A stretch of 37,064 nucleotides of DNA. Origin: Clostridium sp. GTDB lineage: Bacteria > Bacillota_A > Clostridia > Lachnospirales > Lachnospiraceae. The notes beneath the pieces were generated by a model, which searched no databases, was not told the DNA's origin, and worked only from the letters and a program-made list of their open reading frames with translations. Shown one piece after another: positions 17,677 to 26,143 of the stretch. Numbering within the stretch: the first letter of the stretch is position 1; each line of letters begins with the position of its first letter. The stretch spans positions 1-37,064 of the forward strand of contig JAMPAW010000018.1 in NCBI GenBank assembly GCA_023666975.1, given 5' to 3'. The position numbers and the translations under genes were made by a program.

Positions 17677-19857
17677 TTAGTTTCCTGCTCCCTGCACAGC
17701 ACGAAAAGTCCGTCTGACCTCCCGCAGCTTCTCAACATCCGTCTCCGGATAAAAGACCGCAAGAATTGTTTCCTTTGGTATGCCTACGGCAATCATCTTG
17801 TGCAGTTCATCTTTCTGTTCTTTGGAATACTTCCATTGTGCCATACGGTTCATAAGGGTGTCCTCTCCCTCTGGTTTTCTGCCCTTCTTATCCGGTGCCT
17901 TATCTGCTGTCTGCTCTAACTCCGCATCCTGCACATACCGCAGTTCATTGTTTTCCTCCTCATGGAATTTCTCCCTCTGTTCCTCTTCCTCCAGCTTCAG
18001 AAAGCGTTTCTCTACGTCAAGCTCCGTAAGAACTCCAAACTCCTCATAAGTCAGAGTGTCAATATACACATTTTCTCCCTTGTTTTTCAACCCTTCAAAA
18101 TAGGACAGGGATTTCTTTGTCAGCAGTTGGTAAGGTTTTTCTGCATTTCCCGTCTGTTTTGCCACATGTACATAGGGCGCTCCCTTTCCGTCTGCCGTCT
18201 GGCTGAATGCCGGATGTGAAAACGGCACAAATTTCGCATCCATTATGGGATCAAACCCACGGATAAAGATGATACATTTTTTGTTATCCAGCTTCCGTAC
18301 CTCGTCAGCCGTAAATAATTCCCTGCCAAGCACATCATAGTTCCGGCTTGAGCTTCCCTGTCTGCCCTTTGTTTCTCCGCTGGATTTCTTGTCAATAGTG
18401 CCTTTTCCCAAAAGCTCCGAGACATACTTATGGGTACTCTGCTCATTTCCGCCAAGATAAATAAAGGTGTCACAGTTACCGGGTATCGTTTCCCATGTAT
18501 CCTTAAAAAGCGCCTTTAGCTGGGCAAAATTCTGAATGATAATGATACTTGAAATTTCCCTTGACCGCATGGTGGACAACAGGGAACAATAATCATCGGG
18601 CAGGGCAACATTGGCGAACTCATCCAGCATAAAAGTCACATGAACAGGCAGTCTGCCGCCACAGCTAAAATCCGCCTGATAGTAAAGCTCTTGAAATATC
18701 TGTGTATAAAGCATACCGATAATGAAGTTATAGGACTTGTCGGAATCCGGTATGACACAAAACAATGCACTCTTTGTCTCCCCGTCCCCATTTACACCAA
18801 TCCCAAGCTCTGCCAGTTTCAAGTCATCCCTTGACAGCATACGGAGGACCTGTTTATTTTCGAGGAACGCAAGACGGGAATTGGCGGATATGATAATGGA
18901 ACGGACCGTATCGCCCGCGCCACGCATACATTTATTGTATTGTTTTACTGCCGGATGCGTGGCGCCGAGCAGTCCTGTTTCTTCCAGAAGCTTCATACGC
19001 ATGTCAAGCCGGGATGGCTTGTTCGCTTCCGTAACCTCCGCCTCCCCTAACAGCTTCAGCACGGTTTCAAAATTTCTTCTTGCGGGCGGTTCCTCCATCC
19101 ACACATAATAGAAGATTGCCTGTAAAAAGAGGCCTTCTGCTTTCTCCCAAAAAGGATCGGAGGGTGTGGCTCCTTTCGGCGTGGTGTTGGAAATCAGGTT
19201 GGTAATCAGCTTTACAATATCCGTTTCTTCACGAATATAGGAAAAGGGATTGTAACAGTCTGATTTATCCATTTCCAAAAGATTGATGACCTTCACGTTA
19301 TACCCGTTGTCTTTTAACATCTGCCCGCAGCTCCTTAAAATTTCCCCTTTCGGATCGGTACAGATAAATGAACAATGGTGTGGCATCTGCATCAGGTTCG
19401 GCTTTACCTCATAGAAGGTTTTCCCCGCACCGGAACCGCCGCAGATTAAAACATTGCCATTTAGCTTGAGTTTGCAAAAATCCAGAGACATTTTCACGTT
19501 CTGGCTTAAAATCCGGTTAAATCCTGCATCCTTATCGGCAAGCACCCTGTTAGCAAACTGGGGATTTTCAAAACGCGCCGTTCCAAACTCTTTTCCCGGC
19601 ATGAAATTCCTCTGGCTTGTGATATACATTAAAAGGGCAATGGCATAGATGATTAAAACGATTACCACCGCTTTTACGGTTGTTGCATTATAATAGTCAG
19701 CAAAAGGTTCTGCACACACACGATTAAAAGATGAAAGAAATTCATTCAGCTCTATCCCCGGCTTCCATGCCCCGTTTAACAGATACCCCGCATAGCTGCT
19801 TAATACTGCCCCAAGCAGGACAAACCACAGCGATACTTTTCTCTTTTTTGGAATCAT
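17677..19857 (-). CDS. virD4: VirD4/TraG-like coupling protein
   Basis: A 726-residue membrane ATPase that brings the relaxase-DNA complex to the secretion channel. Two membrane segments lie at about 8-27 and 61-79. Walker A GGSGAGKT is at 140-147 and Walker B is VTFMLDEFANVAL. The TraG/VirD4 signature also shows in NVKVINLLEMDKSDCYNPF and IIIIQNFAQLKALF. The last 130 residues are charged and variable. The ATG at 19857 follows CGGAGG, which lies inside the last codons of pcfB, so the genes are coupled. Confidence 0.95.
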   Translation of the reverse strand: MIPKKRKVSLWFVLLGAVLSSYAGYLLNGAWKPGIELNEFLSSFNRVCAEPFADYYNATTVKAVVIVLIIYAIALLMYITSQRNFMPGKEFGTARFENPQFANRVLADKDAGFNRILSQNVKMSLDFCKLKLNGNVLICGGSGAGKTFYEVKPNLMQMPHHCSFICTDPKGEILRSCGQMLKDNGYNVKVINLLEMDKSDCYNPFSYIREETDIVKLITNLISNTTPKGATPSDPFWEKAEGLFLQAIFYYVWMEEPPARRNFETVLKLLGEAEVTEANKPSRLDMRMKLLEETGLLGATHPAVKQYNKCMRGAGDTVRSIIISANSRLAFLENKQVLRMLSRDDLKLAELGIGVNGDGETKSALFCVIPDSDKSYNFIIGMLYTQIFQELYYQADFSCGGRLPVHVTFMLDEFANVALPDDYCSLLSTMRSREISSIIIIQNFAQLKALFKDTWETIPGNCDTFIYLGGNEQSTHKYVSELLGKGTIDKKSSGETKGRQGSSSRNYDVLGRELFTADEVRKLDNKKCIIFIRGFDPIMDAKFVPFSHPAFSQTADGKGAPYVHVAKQTGNAEKPYQLLTKKSLSYFEGLKNKGENVYIDTLTYEEFGVLTELDVEKRFLKLEEEEQREKFHEEENNELRYVQDAELEQTADKAPDKKGRKPEGEDTLMNRMAQWKYSKEQKDELHKMIAVGIPKETILAVFYPETDVEKLREVRRTFRAVQGAGN

Positions 19858-19860
19858 AGG

Positions 19861-20976
19861 CTACCTCCGTTTCGGGTCAGGCATCTTTTTCGGCATGGCT
19901 GTGGCTTTCTGTTCTGCCTTCGCATATCGCCTGCGGACTTCCGCTTCCACTTTGTCATAGTGCCCGTCATAGAGGTCATTTCCCCGCATGGTGCCAATGA
20001 CCCTGTTATCCGCAGAATACATCTTATAATCCTTATCCGGATTGAGGAATGTCAGCATTGTCTTGCCGGAATGGATTTCCATGATTTTACTCTTGTCAAT
20101 CCAGAGATATTTTGCATTTTCTCCCCATGTACCGGGTATTCTTGTTTTGACTGCATGATCGTTTTCCTCCAAAATCAGCTTCTTTGTAATGGTAATATCA
20201 AGAAGGTTTCCATCCTGCGCCATTGCTGCCGCCTGCATACGGCCTGCTAACTCCTTATACCCACGGATACGGCTAAGAAAGGCATCCTTATCCATGACCG
20301 CCTTGTGCAGACCGCTCTCTTCCTTTTCAAGAACACCGATTTTTTCCAGCCTGCCAAGCACATTCTCTGCCTGTTCCTTATCAACGCCAAACCTCTCTTT
20401 TACTTCCTCCACACTAATATTCGACTTTTCCATTGCGTACAGACCGACCTTTTCTATCAGTCCATCCATCCTCTCATTCGCCTTTGCCGCTTCTTCAGTG
20501 TGGAGATTCTCGTTTCCCCTTTTCTGCTCCTTCAGAAAAGAAAGGATTTTATCCATCTCCTCTTCATCGCCGTTTTTCAGGTAATCATCAAAGGTGGCAA
20601 TCCGCCCGAATTTCAGCTTTTGAATCATCATATTGACTCTTGGCACGGCTTCCGTATGAAAGATAATCTCGCTCTTTCCGTCCGTCTTATTAATGTCCGG
20701 CAGTACGGAATAAAGGATACCGTATTTCTTCGCCATCTTTTTAACCTGTGGCAAGTCCCCCGTGTTAAACTGGAATACCTGCAAATCCCCGCCTTTCATC
20801 AATAGCTTTCTCATATCGGTTTTTCCCATTGTCTTTTCCCGTTCCAAAATCGCAATCAGGAAATCCAATGCCTTTTTCGCCCCTTCAATAGCACCGCCGC
20901 TTATTCTCATGGCAATCTCAAGCCCATCATAACCGACACGGATAATCTGTATTGCCTCCTGTATCTCTTCTGCCAT
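19861..20976 (-). CDS. pcfB: PcfB-family (DUF3801) conjugation protein
   Basis: A 371-residue protein. The first 150 residues match PcfB/DUF3801: an amphipathic start (AEEIQEAIQIIRVGYDGLEIAMRISGGA), then KKMAKKYGILYSVLPD. In the enterococcal pCF10 system PcfB helps link the relaxosome to the coupling protein (established for that family). The second half has a winged-helix-like pattern (SVEEVKERFGVDKEQAENVLGRLEKIGVL), suggesting a DNA-binding or adaptor domain. I chose ATG 20976, which follows GAGGAGGAAG, rather than the in-frame upstream start at 21081. It sits immediately before virD4, as expected. Confidence 0.87.
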   Translation of the reverse strand: MAEEIQEAIQIIRVGYDGLEIAMRISGGAIEGAKKALDFLIAILEREKTMGKTDMRKLLMKGGDLQVFQFNTGDLPQVKKMAKKYGILYSVLPDINKTDGKSEIIFHTEAVPRVNMMIQKLKFGRIATFDDYLKNGDEEEMDKILSFLKEQKRGNENLHTEEAAKANERMDGLIEKVGLYAMEKSNISVEEVKERFGVDKEQAENVLGRLEKIGVLEKEESGLHKAVMDKDAFLSRIRGYKELAGRMQAAAMAQDGNLLDITITKKLILEENDHAVKTRIPGTWGENAKYLWIDKSKIMEIHSGKTMLTFLNPDKDYKMYSADNRVIGTMRGNDLYDGHYDKVEAEVRRRYAKAEQKATAMPKKMPDPKRR

Positions 20977-20989
20977 AATTCTTCCTCCT

Positions 20990-21391
20990 CTATCTCTGCA
21001 CGCCTTCCGCCCTGTCCGTATATTCCCCGATTCTCTCCGGTGCAGGTTCCCTGATTTCTTCCTCAGAAACTTCAATTCCATATGCAGAAAGGATTTCCGC
21101 CAAAGTCTTTAACGCCTTTTCCTCCCGGACACGGTACAGTTCGAGGGATACCAGCAGATTTTCAATGCTCCTTATCCAATCCGGCTGAAAATCCGTCATT
21201 GCATTAAATCTCTGATATACTGCCTCTCTGTCAGCTTCCGGCTGTGTCAGTTCATCAATCAGCTTATTCGTCAGTTCCCTATCCCCGGTACGAAACGCAA
21301 ATGCTGCCACACATTCCTTATCTGCTCCGGACAAAGCTTCTCCCATCTGGCACACGGTCTGCGCCGTCTGTTTCAATGCCGCAAATCCCAT
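20990..21391 (-). CDS. Conserved-position ICE protein, unrecognised (133 residues)
   Basis: A soluble, acidic, helix-rich 133-residue protein without a motif I can name. Its ATG at 21391 overlaps the TAA of the upstream coiled-coil gene by one base and uses GGAGGAGG, so translation is coupled. It lies between the relaxase-associated genes and pcfB, which suggests a role in relaxosome handling, but nothing in the sequence proves it. Confidence 0.7.
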   Translation of the reverse strand: MGFAALKQTAQTVCQMGEALSGADKECVAAFAFRTGDRELTNKLIDELTQPEADREAVYQRFNAMTDFQPDWIRSIENLLVSLELYRVREEKALKTLAEILSAYGIEVSEEEIREPAPERIGEYTDRAEGVQR

Positions 21392-22482
21392 TATACCTCC
21401 TCCTTCTGCCTGTTTTCAAAAACCGCAATGTTAATGATTTCCTCCATCTGCTCTGCGGGAATCTGATGATTGATAAGCACCATGAGCTGCTGCTGTGTCA
21501 GACCCTTTTCAATGGCGTTTCTGATCTGCACAAGCTGTTTCGGCTCCAATCCCTTTTCTGCCACCAGCTTTACAATATCCGCCCTTTTCTTAAAGCAGAT
21601 TCTTGAAAACAGGGATGTCAGGGCACTCCTGTCCTTTTTTGCTTCCCTGCGTTCCGCCGGAAGCATCTGGATAATCCTGCCCGCTTTATTCACAAAAGCC
21701 GTCTGATATTCCACAGGAAAAACGGGATTTGCTTCAGAATCTTCCGGTTCACACCTGTTATCCGTCTGCTGTTTCATTTCTTCCATTTTCTTTTCCAAAA
21801 CCAGCCTTTCCTTTCCTGCGGTATCCAGTTCATTTCTAAGCCTTGCCAATGCCACCCTCGCCTCGTTGATTTCATTCTGCTGCTTCTCCAAAAGACTGTC
21901 TTTTTCCGCAAGCTGTGACAGCAGATTGTTCTGCGCTGTTGTATCCTGCCCGGCAGTCTGTAATTCCTCCAGCTTTTCATTTAAGGCATCATAGCGTTTT
22001 TCCTGAAAATCAATTTTTGCCACTACTTCTCTGATCTGCGCCAAAAGCTCCTTTGCATATGCCTCCTGTGTATCTGCCTTTTCCTGTGCTGCTCCCAGCT
22101 TTTCCATGACATTTGCAAACAGTTTTTTCATGGTAAATGCGGTCTGGTCTGACCTCTGCGTGACTTCCCTAATCATTGGAAGCGGCACTCCCTTTTCATA
22201 AAATTCCAACGCCACCGCCATCTGCTCTCCGGAAAGCCCTTCCCGTGTGATGACCTCCAAGACCTCTTTTTCGTATCCTCCCCGAAGGCATCGGGAATAG
22301 ACTTTCATCTGCGGATAATCCAGCTTCCTTCCGGTATACTCCTCCGTCTCTTTGGGGGTCAGACCAAATCTTAAATCCTCTTCCACCAGCTGCAGCATGT
22401 CTTCGGTCAGCCGGGGATTGTTTTTCAGGCTGTTCATATAAACCTTTAAATCCATGTTTGTAATGATTCCTCTCTCCTGCAT
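21391..22482 (-). CDS. Coiled-coil protein downstream of the relaxase
   Basis: A 363-residue protein. Residues 1-160 contain repeated short helical units (EEDLRFGLTPKETEEYTG..., EGLSGEQMAVALEFYEKGVPLPMIREV), and a similar unit reappears at the C-terminus (LTQQQLMVLINHQIPAEQMEEIINIAV). Between them is a long coiled coil (about 165-265). The pattern looks like a scaffold with repeated three-helix modules. I chose ATG 22482, which follows AGGAAGGAGG, over the upstream in-frame start, which overlaps the relaxase gene. No family name is certain. Confidence 0.78.
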   Translation of the reverse strand: MQERGIITNMDLKVYMNSLKNNPRLTEDMLQLVEEDLRFGLTPKETEEYTGRKLDYPQMKVYSRCLRGGYEKEVLEVITREGLSGEQMAVALEFYEKGVPLPMIREVTQRSDQTAFTMKKLFANVMEKLGAAQEKADTQEAYAKELLAQIREVVAKIDFQEKRYDALNEKLEELQTAGQDTTAQNNLLSQLAEKDSLLEKQQNEINEARVALARLRNELDTAGKERLVLEKKMEEMKQQTDNRCEPEDSEANPVFPVEYQTAFVNKAGRIIQMLPAERREAKKDRSALTSLFSRICFKKRADIVKLVAEKGLEPKQLVQIRNAIEKGLTQQQLMVLINHQIPAEQMEEIINIAVFENRQKEEV

Positions 22483-22522
22483 CAAAAACCTCCTTCCTGT
22501 TTGAAATGACAAAAAATACAGC

Positions 22523-23980
22523 CTATCTAAGCGGCTGCCTGTCATGTTCCCTATTCCTGATTTCTCTCTTTTTCTTATCCTGTTGCCTTCCTTCACTTTC
22601 TGAAAGAAGTTCCATTAAGATGCGCTTTGCAATCCGCTCCTCTTTTGCCACCGCCTTTTCCTTTTCCCGCACCAGTGCGATTTCACTCCGGTAATGCTCC
22701 TTTAAGACCTCAATATTCTCTCTCGTATAGCCTTCCCTCCGAAGTCTGCCGGCCAGTTCCTGCCACCGTTCATGCTCCGCCTCAAAAAGCACCTCTCCCC
22801 GGTTATAGCAGTTTTCACATTCCTGTAAGCCCTTCATTTCTTCTGCCATGTCAAACAGCGGCTTCATTCTCGCACGTTCCTTGAATATCCGGCTCTTTTC
22901 CCTTGAGGTTTCTTTTTTCTTCCCCAGCAGGTTCTCTGCCACCGCCGCAATGCCTGCTGTGGTTGTAACCTCATGCCGGCACAGGAAAAGATAATCCTCC
23001 TGCAATTTCTCCATTCTGCGGATATCATCACGGTATTTCCATGCCTGGCTGTATGACCTCTTTTTTAACAGTCCCATGCGATACAGCCTTGCAAAGTATT
23101 TTTTCTGTATGCCGGACAGCTTCGCTCTCCGGTATCTCTTTACCCTGCACCGCACAATCTTCGGTTTTTCTTTGGAAACAGCATGGTAATTGGACAAATC
23201 TTCCGTTAAGATTCTTTCCCGAATCCTCTCCTCAGTATAATTATCCCCAAGACTTTTACACCGTCTAAACCGGGTCAGTCCCATCGGCTTTATGGCAAGA
23301 TGTTTTCCTTCACTCCGGTAAGCGTTCTTTATGCCATATCCCATATCCGACAGCATGGATAAAAAGGATTCATAGGTTGCAGACTGCAAAATACAGGCAT
23401 CTATGTCACGCTTAATCATGTCCGCCCATACAAATTTACCATCCCTGAAATCATTCCACTCTTTGTAATTTTCCGATTTTTTCGCCCTATCCTCAGATAT
23501 TTCAATCGTTGACAGTCCGTATTCCTCGCATAGACGATTCGTAATCGGCTGTATCTTTTTCGCCCAGTCCCCCTTTTTATAACGGTACTTTATGCCGTTT
23601 CGGAAACTGACGCTGTTAAATATGATATGCCCGTGAATATGCTCCGTATTGTCATGGACAGCATAAAGAACCTCATAATCCTGTCCCAGATATTCCTTGG
23701 CAAATCTGCTGATGACCTCAAAGGCAGTCTGTGCATCCACTTCCCCCTCTACAAAGGATATGATTAAGTGATATCCCTGCCGCTGGTCCGTCTTGCCAAA
23801 AGTTTCCTTTGTCTGCCGCATCTGTTGGTAGGCATTTTCTTTCTGGCAGTTTAAGGCTGCTACCCACTCCCCGCCGCCGGTTTTATGCGGCTCCGTGATA
23901 TAGTCAAGCGCCTGCTTTAAGTGCTTTCCCGAATACCCTGCTCCACAATCCCCGATATAGAGTATCTTGCTGATTGCCAA
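22523..23980 (-). CDS. Relaxase/mobilisation nuclease (MOBP type)
   Basis: A 485-residue nicking enzyme that would cut one strand at oriT and pilot it to the recipient. The likely catalytic Tyr27 is in ALDYITEPHKT. The metal-binding histidine motif is HIHGHIIFN at 114-122. Both are typical of VirD2/MobA-like MOBP relaxases. The C-terminal 200 residues are charged and helical. The start is TTG at 23980, 6 bases after a run of AGGGAGGGAG, so it is likely expressed at a modest level. The gene follows mobC by 15 bases. Confidence 0.93.
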   Translation of the reverse strand: MAISKILYIGDCGAGYSGKHLKQALDYITEPHKTGGGEWVAALNCQKENAYQQMRQTKETFGKTDQRQGYHLIISFVEGEVDAQTAFEVISRFAKEYLGQDYEVLYAVHDNTEHIHGHIIFNSVSFRNGIKYRYKKGDWAKKIQPITNRLCEEYGLSTIEISEDRAKKSENYKEWNDFRDGKFVWADMIKRDIDACILQSATYESFLSMLSDMGYGIKNAYRSEGKHLAIKPMGLTRFRRCKSLGDNYTEERIRERILTEDLSNYHAVSKEKPKIVRCRVKRYRRAKLSGIQKKYFARLYRMGLLKKRSYSQAWKYRDDIRRMEKLQEDYLFLCRHEVTTTAGIAAVAENLLGKKKETSREKSRIFKERARMKPLFDMAEEMKGLQECENCYNRGEVLFEAEHERWQELAGRLRREGYTRENIEVLKEHYRSEIALVREKEKAVAKEERIAKRILMELLSESEGRQQDKKKREIRNREHDRQPLR

Positions 23981-23995
23981 CCGCTTCTCCCTCCC

Positions 23996-24331
23996 TTACA
24001 AACTGCCGCCAATCTTATCCGCCAATTCCTTAACGGTCAGATTCAGCTTTTTCATACAAGCACATAAAAATTCTCTGTCCTCTGTACGGTACAGCTTTGA
24101 ATGATAGTTCCTTGTGATTTGATTAATATTATTCCCAACTGCATTGACCTCATTAATCAGGGTTTTTAGCAGAATACGGATTTCCGGATAGTCGTTTGGT
24201 TTCTGTGTAATCAACAACCTAAGATAATCCGCCTCACACAATCCTGCTTCCCTTGCTTTTTCCGAAAGCAGCCTTGCTTCCTTTGGCATAAGGCGGAGTG
24301 TTTTCCTTACACAATGAATACTGTCTGCCAT
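23996..24331 (-). CDS. mobC: MobC-like relaxosome protein
   Basis: A 111-residue DNA-binding accessory protein. The N-terminal part (RKTLRLMPKEARLLSEKAREAGLCEADYLRLLI) is a ribbon-helix-helix-like segment, followed by LINEVNAVGNNINQITR, the conserved bacterial mobilisation protein (MobC) signature. It should bind oriT and help the relaxase melt and nick DNA. The ATG at 24331 abuts the stop codon of the upstream gene and follows GGGAGGGC. Confidence 0.92.
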   Translation of the reverse strand: MADSIHCVRKTLRLMPKEARLLSEKAREAGLCEADYLRLLITQKPNDYPEIRILLKTLINEVNAVGNNINQITRNYHSKLYRTEDREFLCACMKKLNLTVKELADKIGGSL

Positions 24332-25741
24332 CTATTTTGCCCTCCCTCTGTTCTGCTCCAATACCGGGGAAATACCGGAAAGCATATTTTCCTCTGCTTT
24401 TATCTGTGCTGCCATTTCCTTAACTGCCACATCTATGCCTTCCCTACTCATGTTTTGAATGAATGCTTCTGCTAATTTTATTGCAACTGCATCCAGTTCC
24501 TTTCCATACTTTGTTCGGTCAAATATAGCATCCAATATTTTTTCATCTTCACGAAGGGTATCCAGGTAGCTTTTCTTATTTACAAAGTCAATCATATCCT
24601 TCGAATTTGACATTTCCGCTTCTGCTTGCTTTAACAACTCATAATTCCATTCAGTAACAACATTAACAGCATCATCTATCGAATATGGCTCCCATAGCGT
24701 TTCCTCTTGTGCATGGCACATATCTCCACGATACAATTCTTCATTTTTACACCCTAAAAGAAATCCATGTCCTTCCATGTAGCCAAGCAGTTTATCGCCT
24801 TCTTCCGCTGTCATAGGAAATACCGGCTCTAAAAACCGTGCAAGTTCCTGTCCACTTTGAAAGCAATCTGGCTCCTTCCCCTTCCGTTCCTTGTCTCTTG
24901 CAATAAATGCTTCCAATTTCATTTCTTCCCCGGTATATCCAAAATCCTCATACTCTATGGGCAGTTTTCCCTCTTTATCCAGCTCCAGTTTTTCTGTCAT
25001 AAAAACAGCGCCAAAATAATTGACACCCACCTTTTCTTCCACTTCCACCGGAAAACTGTCATCATCCCCATGCCGAAGTTCATAGCAGTACACTCCATCC
25101 GGTATTGTGTCCTTATTTACCCGAAGCTCTGTAAATAACCCTGTCCGTTCCAGCAATTCAATTTCATCAAATACCTCTTCTTTTGCATCTACCCTTTCCA
25201 TCCCGCTCCTCTCTTTCTCATCCGTTTCAGGAATGTCATAACCATAAACAGCGGCAATCTCATCTCCGATTCTCCGAGTTACCTTCGCAATGTCGGCTTC
25301 CGTTGCTTTTCCCCGATACAGCTTATCTTGTAACCATTCAACTCTCCATTCCGGCACTCCTTCCCTTACCGCCCGGTAAAGATAATGGTTTGTTCCATCA
25401 TGGTGTACTGCGGTACATCGCAAGTCCCCTTTCTGGTCTACAAACCACTCATTATAATCACAGCTGCCAAAAAGACAATCCCGTATATTCCCACTGTGAA
25501 TCATCCGGTATCCTGTTTTTCTGCCATTCCACAGCCCCAGGTCGGCACAGACAAGAATTGGCATGGATAACTGTATATTAAGATTCGAACGCTCATCATC
25601 AAGGTAATCTTCATTGATGTCATGCATGAGCATCCTGTATTCATCTTCTGTCCTGTCCGGATATTCCTCCTGAAGATACTCCCGCCAGTCGTCATAATCC
25701 AAGTTCAGATCGCTCCATATGATATGCCTCTCTGCTTCCAT
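24332..25741 (-). CDS. LPD28-domain protein, first gene of the mobilisation operon
   Basis: A 469-residue soluble protein. Residues 1-165 form a domain I do not recognise (IIWSDLNLDYDDWREYL..., then a Cys/Tyr-rich SGNIRDCLFGSCDYNEWF). Residues about 205-285 match LPD28, a small domain of large polyvalent mobile-element proteins (TIPDGVYCYELRHGDDDSFPVEV...YFGAVF...EDFGYTGEEM). The last 180 residues are helical. The ATG at 25741 follows AAAGGAGG. It directly follows the repeat/hairpin region and precedes mobC and the relaxase, so a role at oriT or in protecting transferred DNA is plausible but inferred. Confidence 0.78.
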   Translation of the reverse strand: MEAERHIIWSDLNLDYDDWREYLQEEYPDRTEDEYRMLMHDINEDYLDDERSNLNIQLSMPILVCADLGLWNGRKTGYRMIHSGNIRDCLFGSCDYNEWFVDQKGDLRCTAVHHDGTNHYLYRAVREGVPEWRVEWLQDKLYRGKATEADIAKVTRRIGDEIAAVYGYDIPETDEKERSGMERVDAKEEVFDEIELLERTGLFTELRVNKDTIPDGVYCYELRHGDDDSFPVEVEEKVGVNYFGAVFMTEKLELDKEGKLPIEYEDFGYTGEEMKLEAFIARDKERKGKEPDCFQSGQELARFLEPVFPMTAEEGDKLLGYMEGHGFLLGCKNEELYRGDMCHAQEETLWEPYSIDDAVNVVTEWNYELLKQAEAEMSNSKDMIDFVNKKSYLDTLREDEKILDAIFDRTKYGKELDAVAIKLAEAFIQNMSREGIDVAVKEMAAQIKAEENMLSGISPVLEQNRGRAK

Positions 25742-25788
25742 ACCAGCCGCCTCCTTTTAACTGAAATACCTTCCGCTAAAATCTTCAA
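25705..25788 (-). CDS. Possible 27-residue leader peptide before the LPD28 gene
   Basis: A TTG at 25788 lies 8 bases after a perfect AAGGAGG and starts a short basic peptide (MKILAEGISVKRRRLVW...) that ends inside the LPD28 gene. It overlaps that gene's ribosome binding site, so its translation could control the mobilisation operon. The frame is open further upstream through the hairpin region. No similarity is claimed. Confidence 0.3.
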   Translation of the reverse strand: MKILAEGISVKRRRLVWKQRGISYGAI

Positions 25789-25842
25789 CCAGTCCACCTC
25801 CTTAACTGCGCTTTGCCTCACTCTCCTTAAATTCTCCCGGCT

Positions 25843-25863
25843 CAAATTCCCAAAGGGAATTTG
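25843..25863. repeat. Perfect hairpin 1 of the candidate oriT
   Basis: CAAATTCCC and GGGAATTTG, 9-bp arms with a 3-base spacer. It is the hairpin nearest the mobilisation genes. Confidence 0.7.
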
Positions 25864-25871
25864 CCAGATAC

Positions 25872-25891
25872 GCATGAGAGACATCTCATGC
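25872..25891. repeat. Perfect hairpin 2 of the candidate oriT
   Basis: GCATGAGA and TCTCATGC, 8-bp arms with a 4-base loop, 8 bases from hairpin 1. Confidence 0.7.
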
Positions 25892-25897
25892 CTCTGG

Positions 25898-25917
25898 TTA
25901 GGGGAAAAATCCCCTAA
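25898..25917. repeat. Perfect hairpin 3 of the candidate oriT
   Basis: TTAGGGGA and TCCCCTAA, 8-bp arms with a 4-base loop, 6 bases from hairpin 2. Beyond it, on the plus strand, lie a T run and a short AT-rich stretch (25924-25936). Confidence 0.7.
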
Positions 25918-25937
25918 TACCCCTTTTTTTATATATA

Positions 25938-25954
25938 GCACCATATTTTGGTGC
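25938..25954. repeat. Hairpin 4, beside an AT-rich stretch
   Basis: GCACCA and TGGTGC, 6-bp arms with a 5-base loop, next to the AT-rich run at 25924-25936. It could be an operator for the mobilisation operon or part of an unwinding region. Confidence 0.5.
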
Positions 25955-25967
25955 CATATTTCATACC

Positions 25968-26143
25968 TGACGTCATTTTTTAACGCTGTTTTTTACTTTT
26001 GCCGCCGCTTTTTGACGCCAGTTTTTTATCGGATAAATCATCTGTCTGAAGAATGACACCTCTTTTTGACGCCAGTTTTTACAAATGACTCCAGTTTCTG
26101 ATGTCATTTACAGAAAATGACGTCGCTTTTTGGCACCGCTCTT
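25968..26143 (+). repeat. Phased array of ten 13-bp repeats (iteron-like)
   Basis: Five pairs of 13-base units close to TGACGYCAGTTTT. Units start at 25968/25981, 26000/26013, 26054/26067, 26086/26099 and 26118/26131. The two units of each pair abut at exactly 13 bases. Neighbouring pairs are spaced 32 bases apart, except for one 54-base step that holds 28 unrelated bases. TTTATCGG occurs after the second pair and after the fifth. Such arrays usually bind an initiator or accessory protein, so this may be a replication or transfer origin. The last unit reaches the stop codon of the primase-like gene. Confidence 0.85.

Larger units (their letters stand above)
25742..26142. other. Candidate oriT/origin region (gene-free, repeats and hairpins)
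   Basis: This gap, one of the longest without a convincing gene, lies between the primase-like gene and the mobilisation operon (LPD28 protein, mobC, relaxase). It contains the ten-unit repeat array, four hairpins and an AT-rich stretch. Origins of transfer commonly lie just upstream of mobC/relaxase genes and contain inverted repeats. The nick site cannot be pinned from sequence alone. Confidence 0.6.

Noticed and set aside
17308..17919. 203-codon plus-strand frame opposite Maff2 and virD4
   Set aside because: It crosses two real genes and their gap, and its composition is typical of antisense shadow.
25705..25944. 79-codon frame through the hairpin region
   Set aside because: The first 50 codons are inverted-repeat DNA. 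Only the last part with its own AAGGAGG and TTG is kept, as a possible leader.
25843..26143. CRISPR array
   Set aside because: The repeats are 13 bp, imperfect and paired with 6-base gaps; there are no spacers of CRISPR size and no cas genes.
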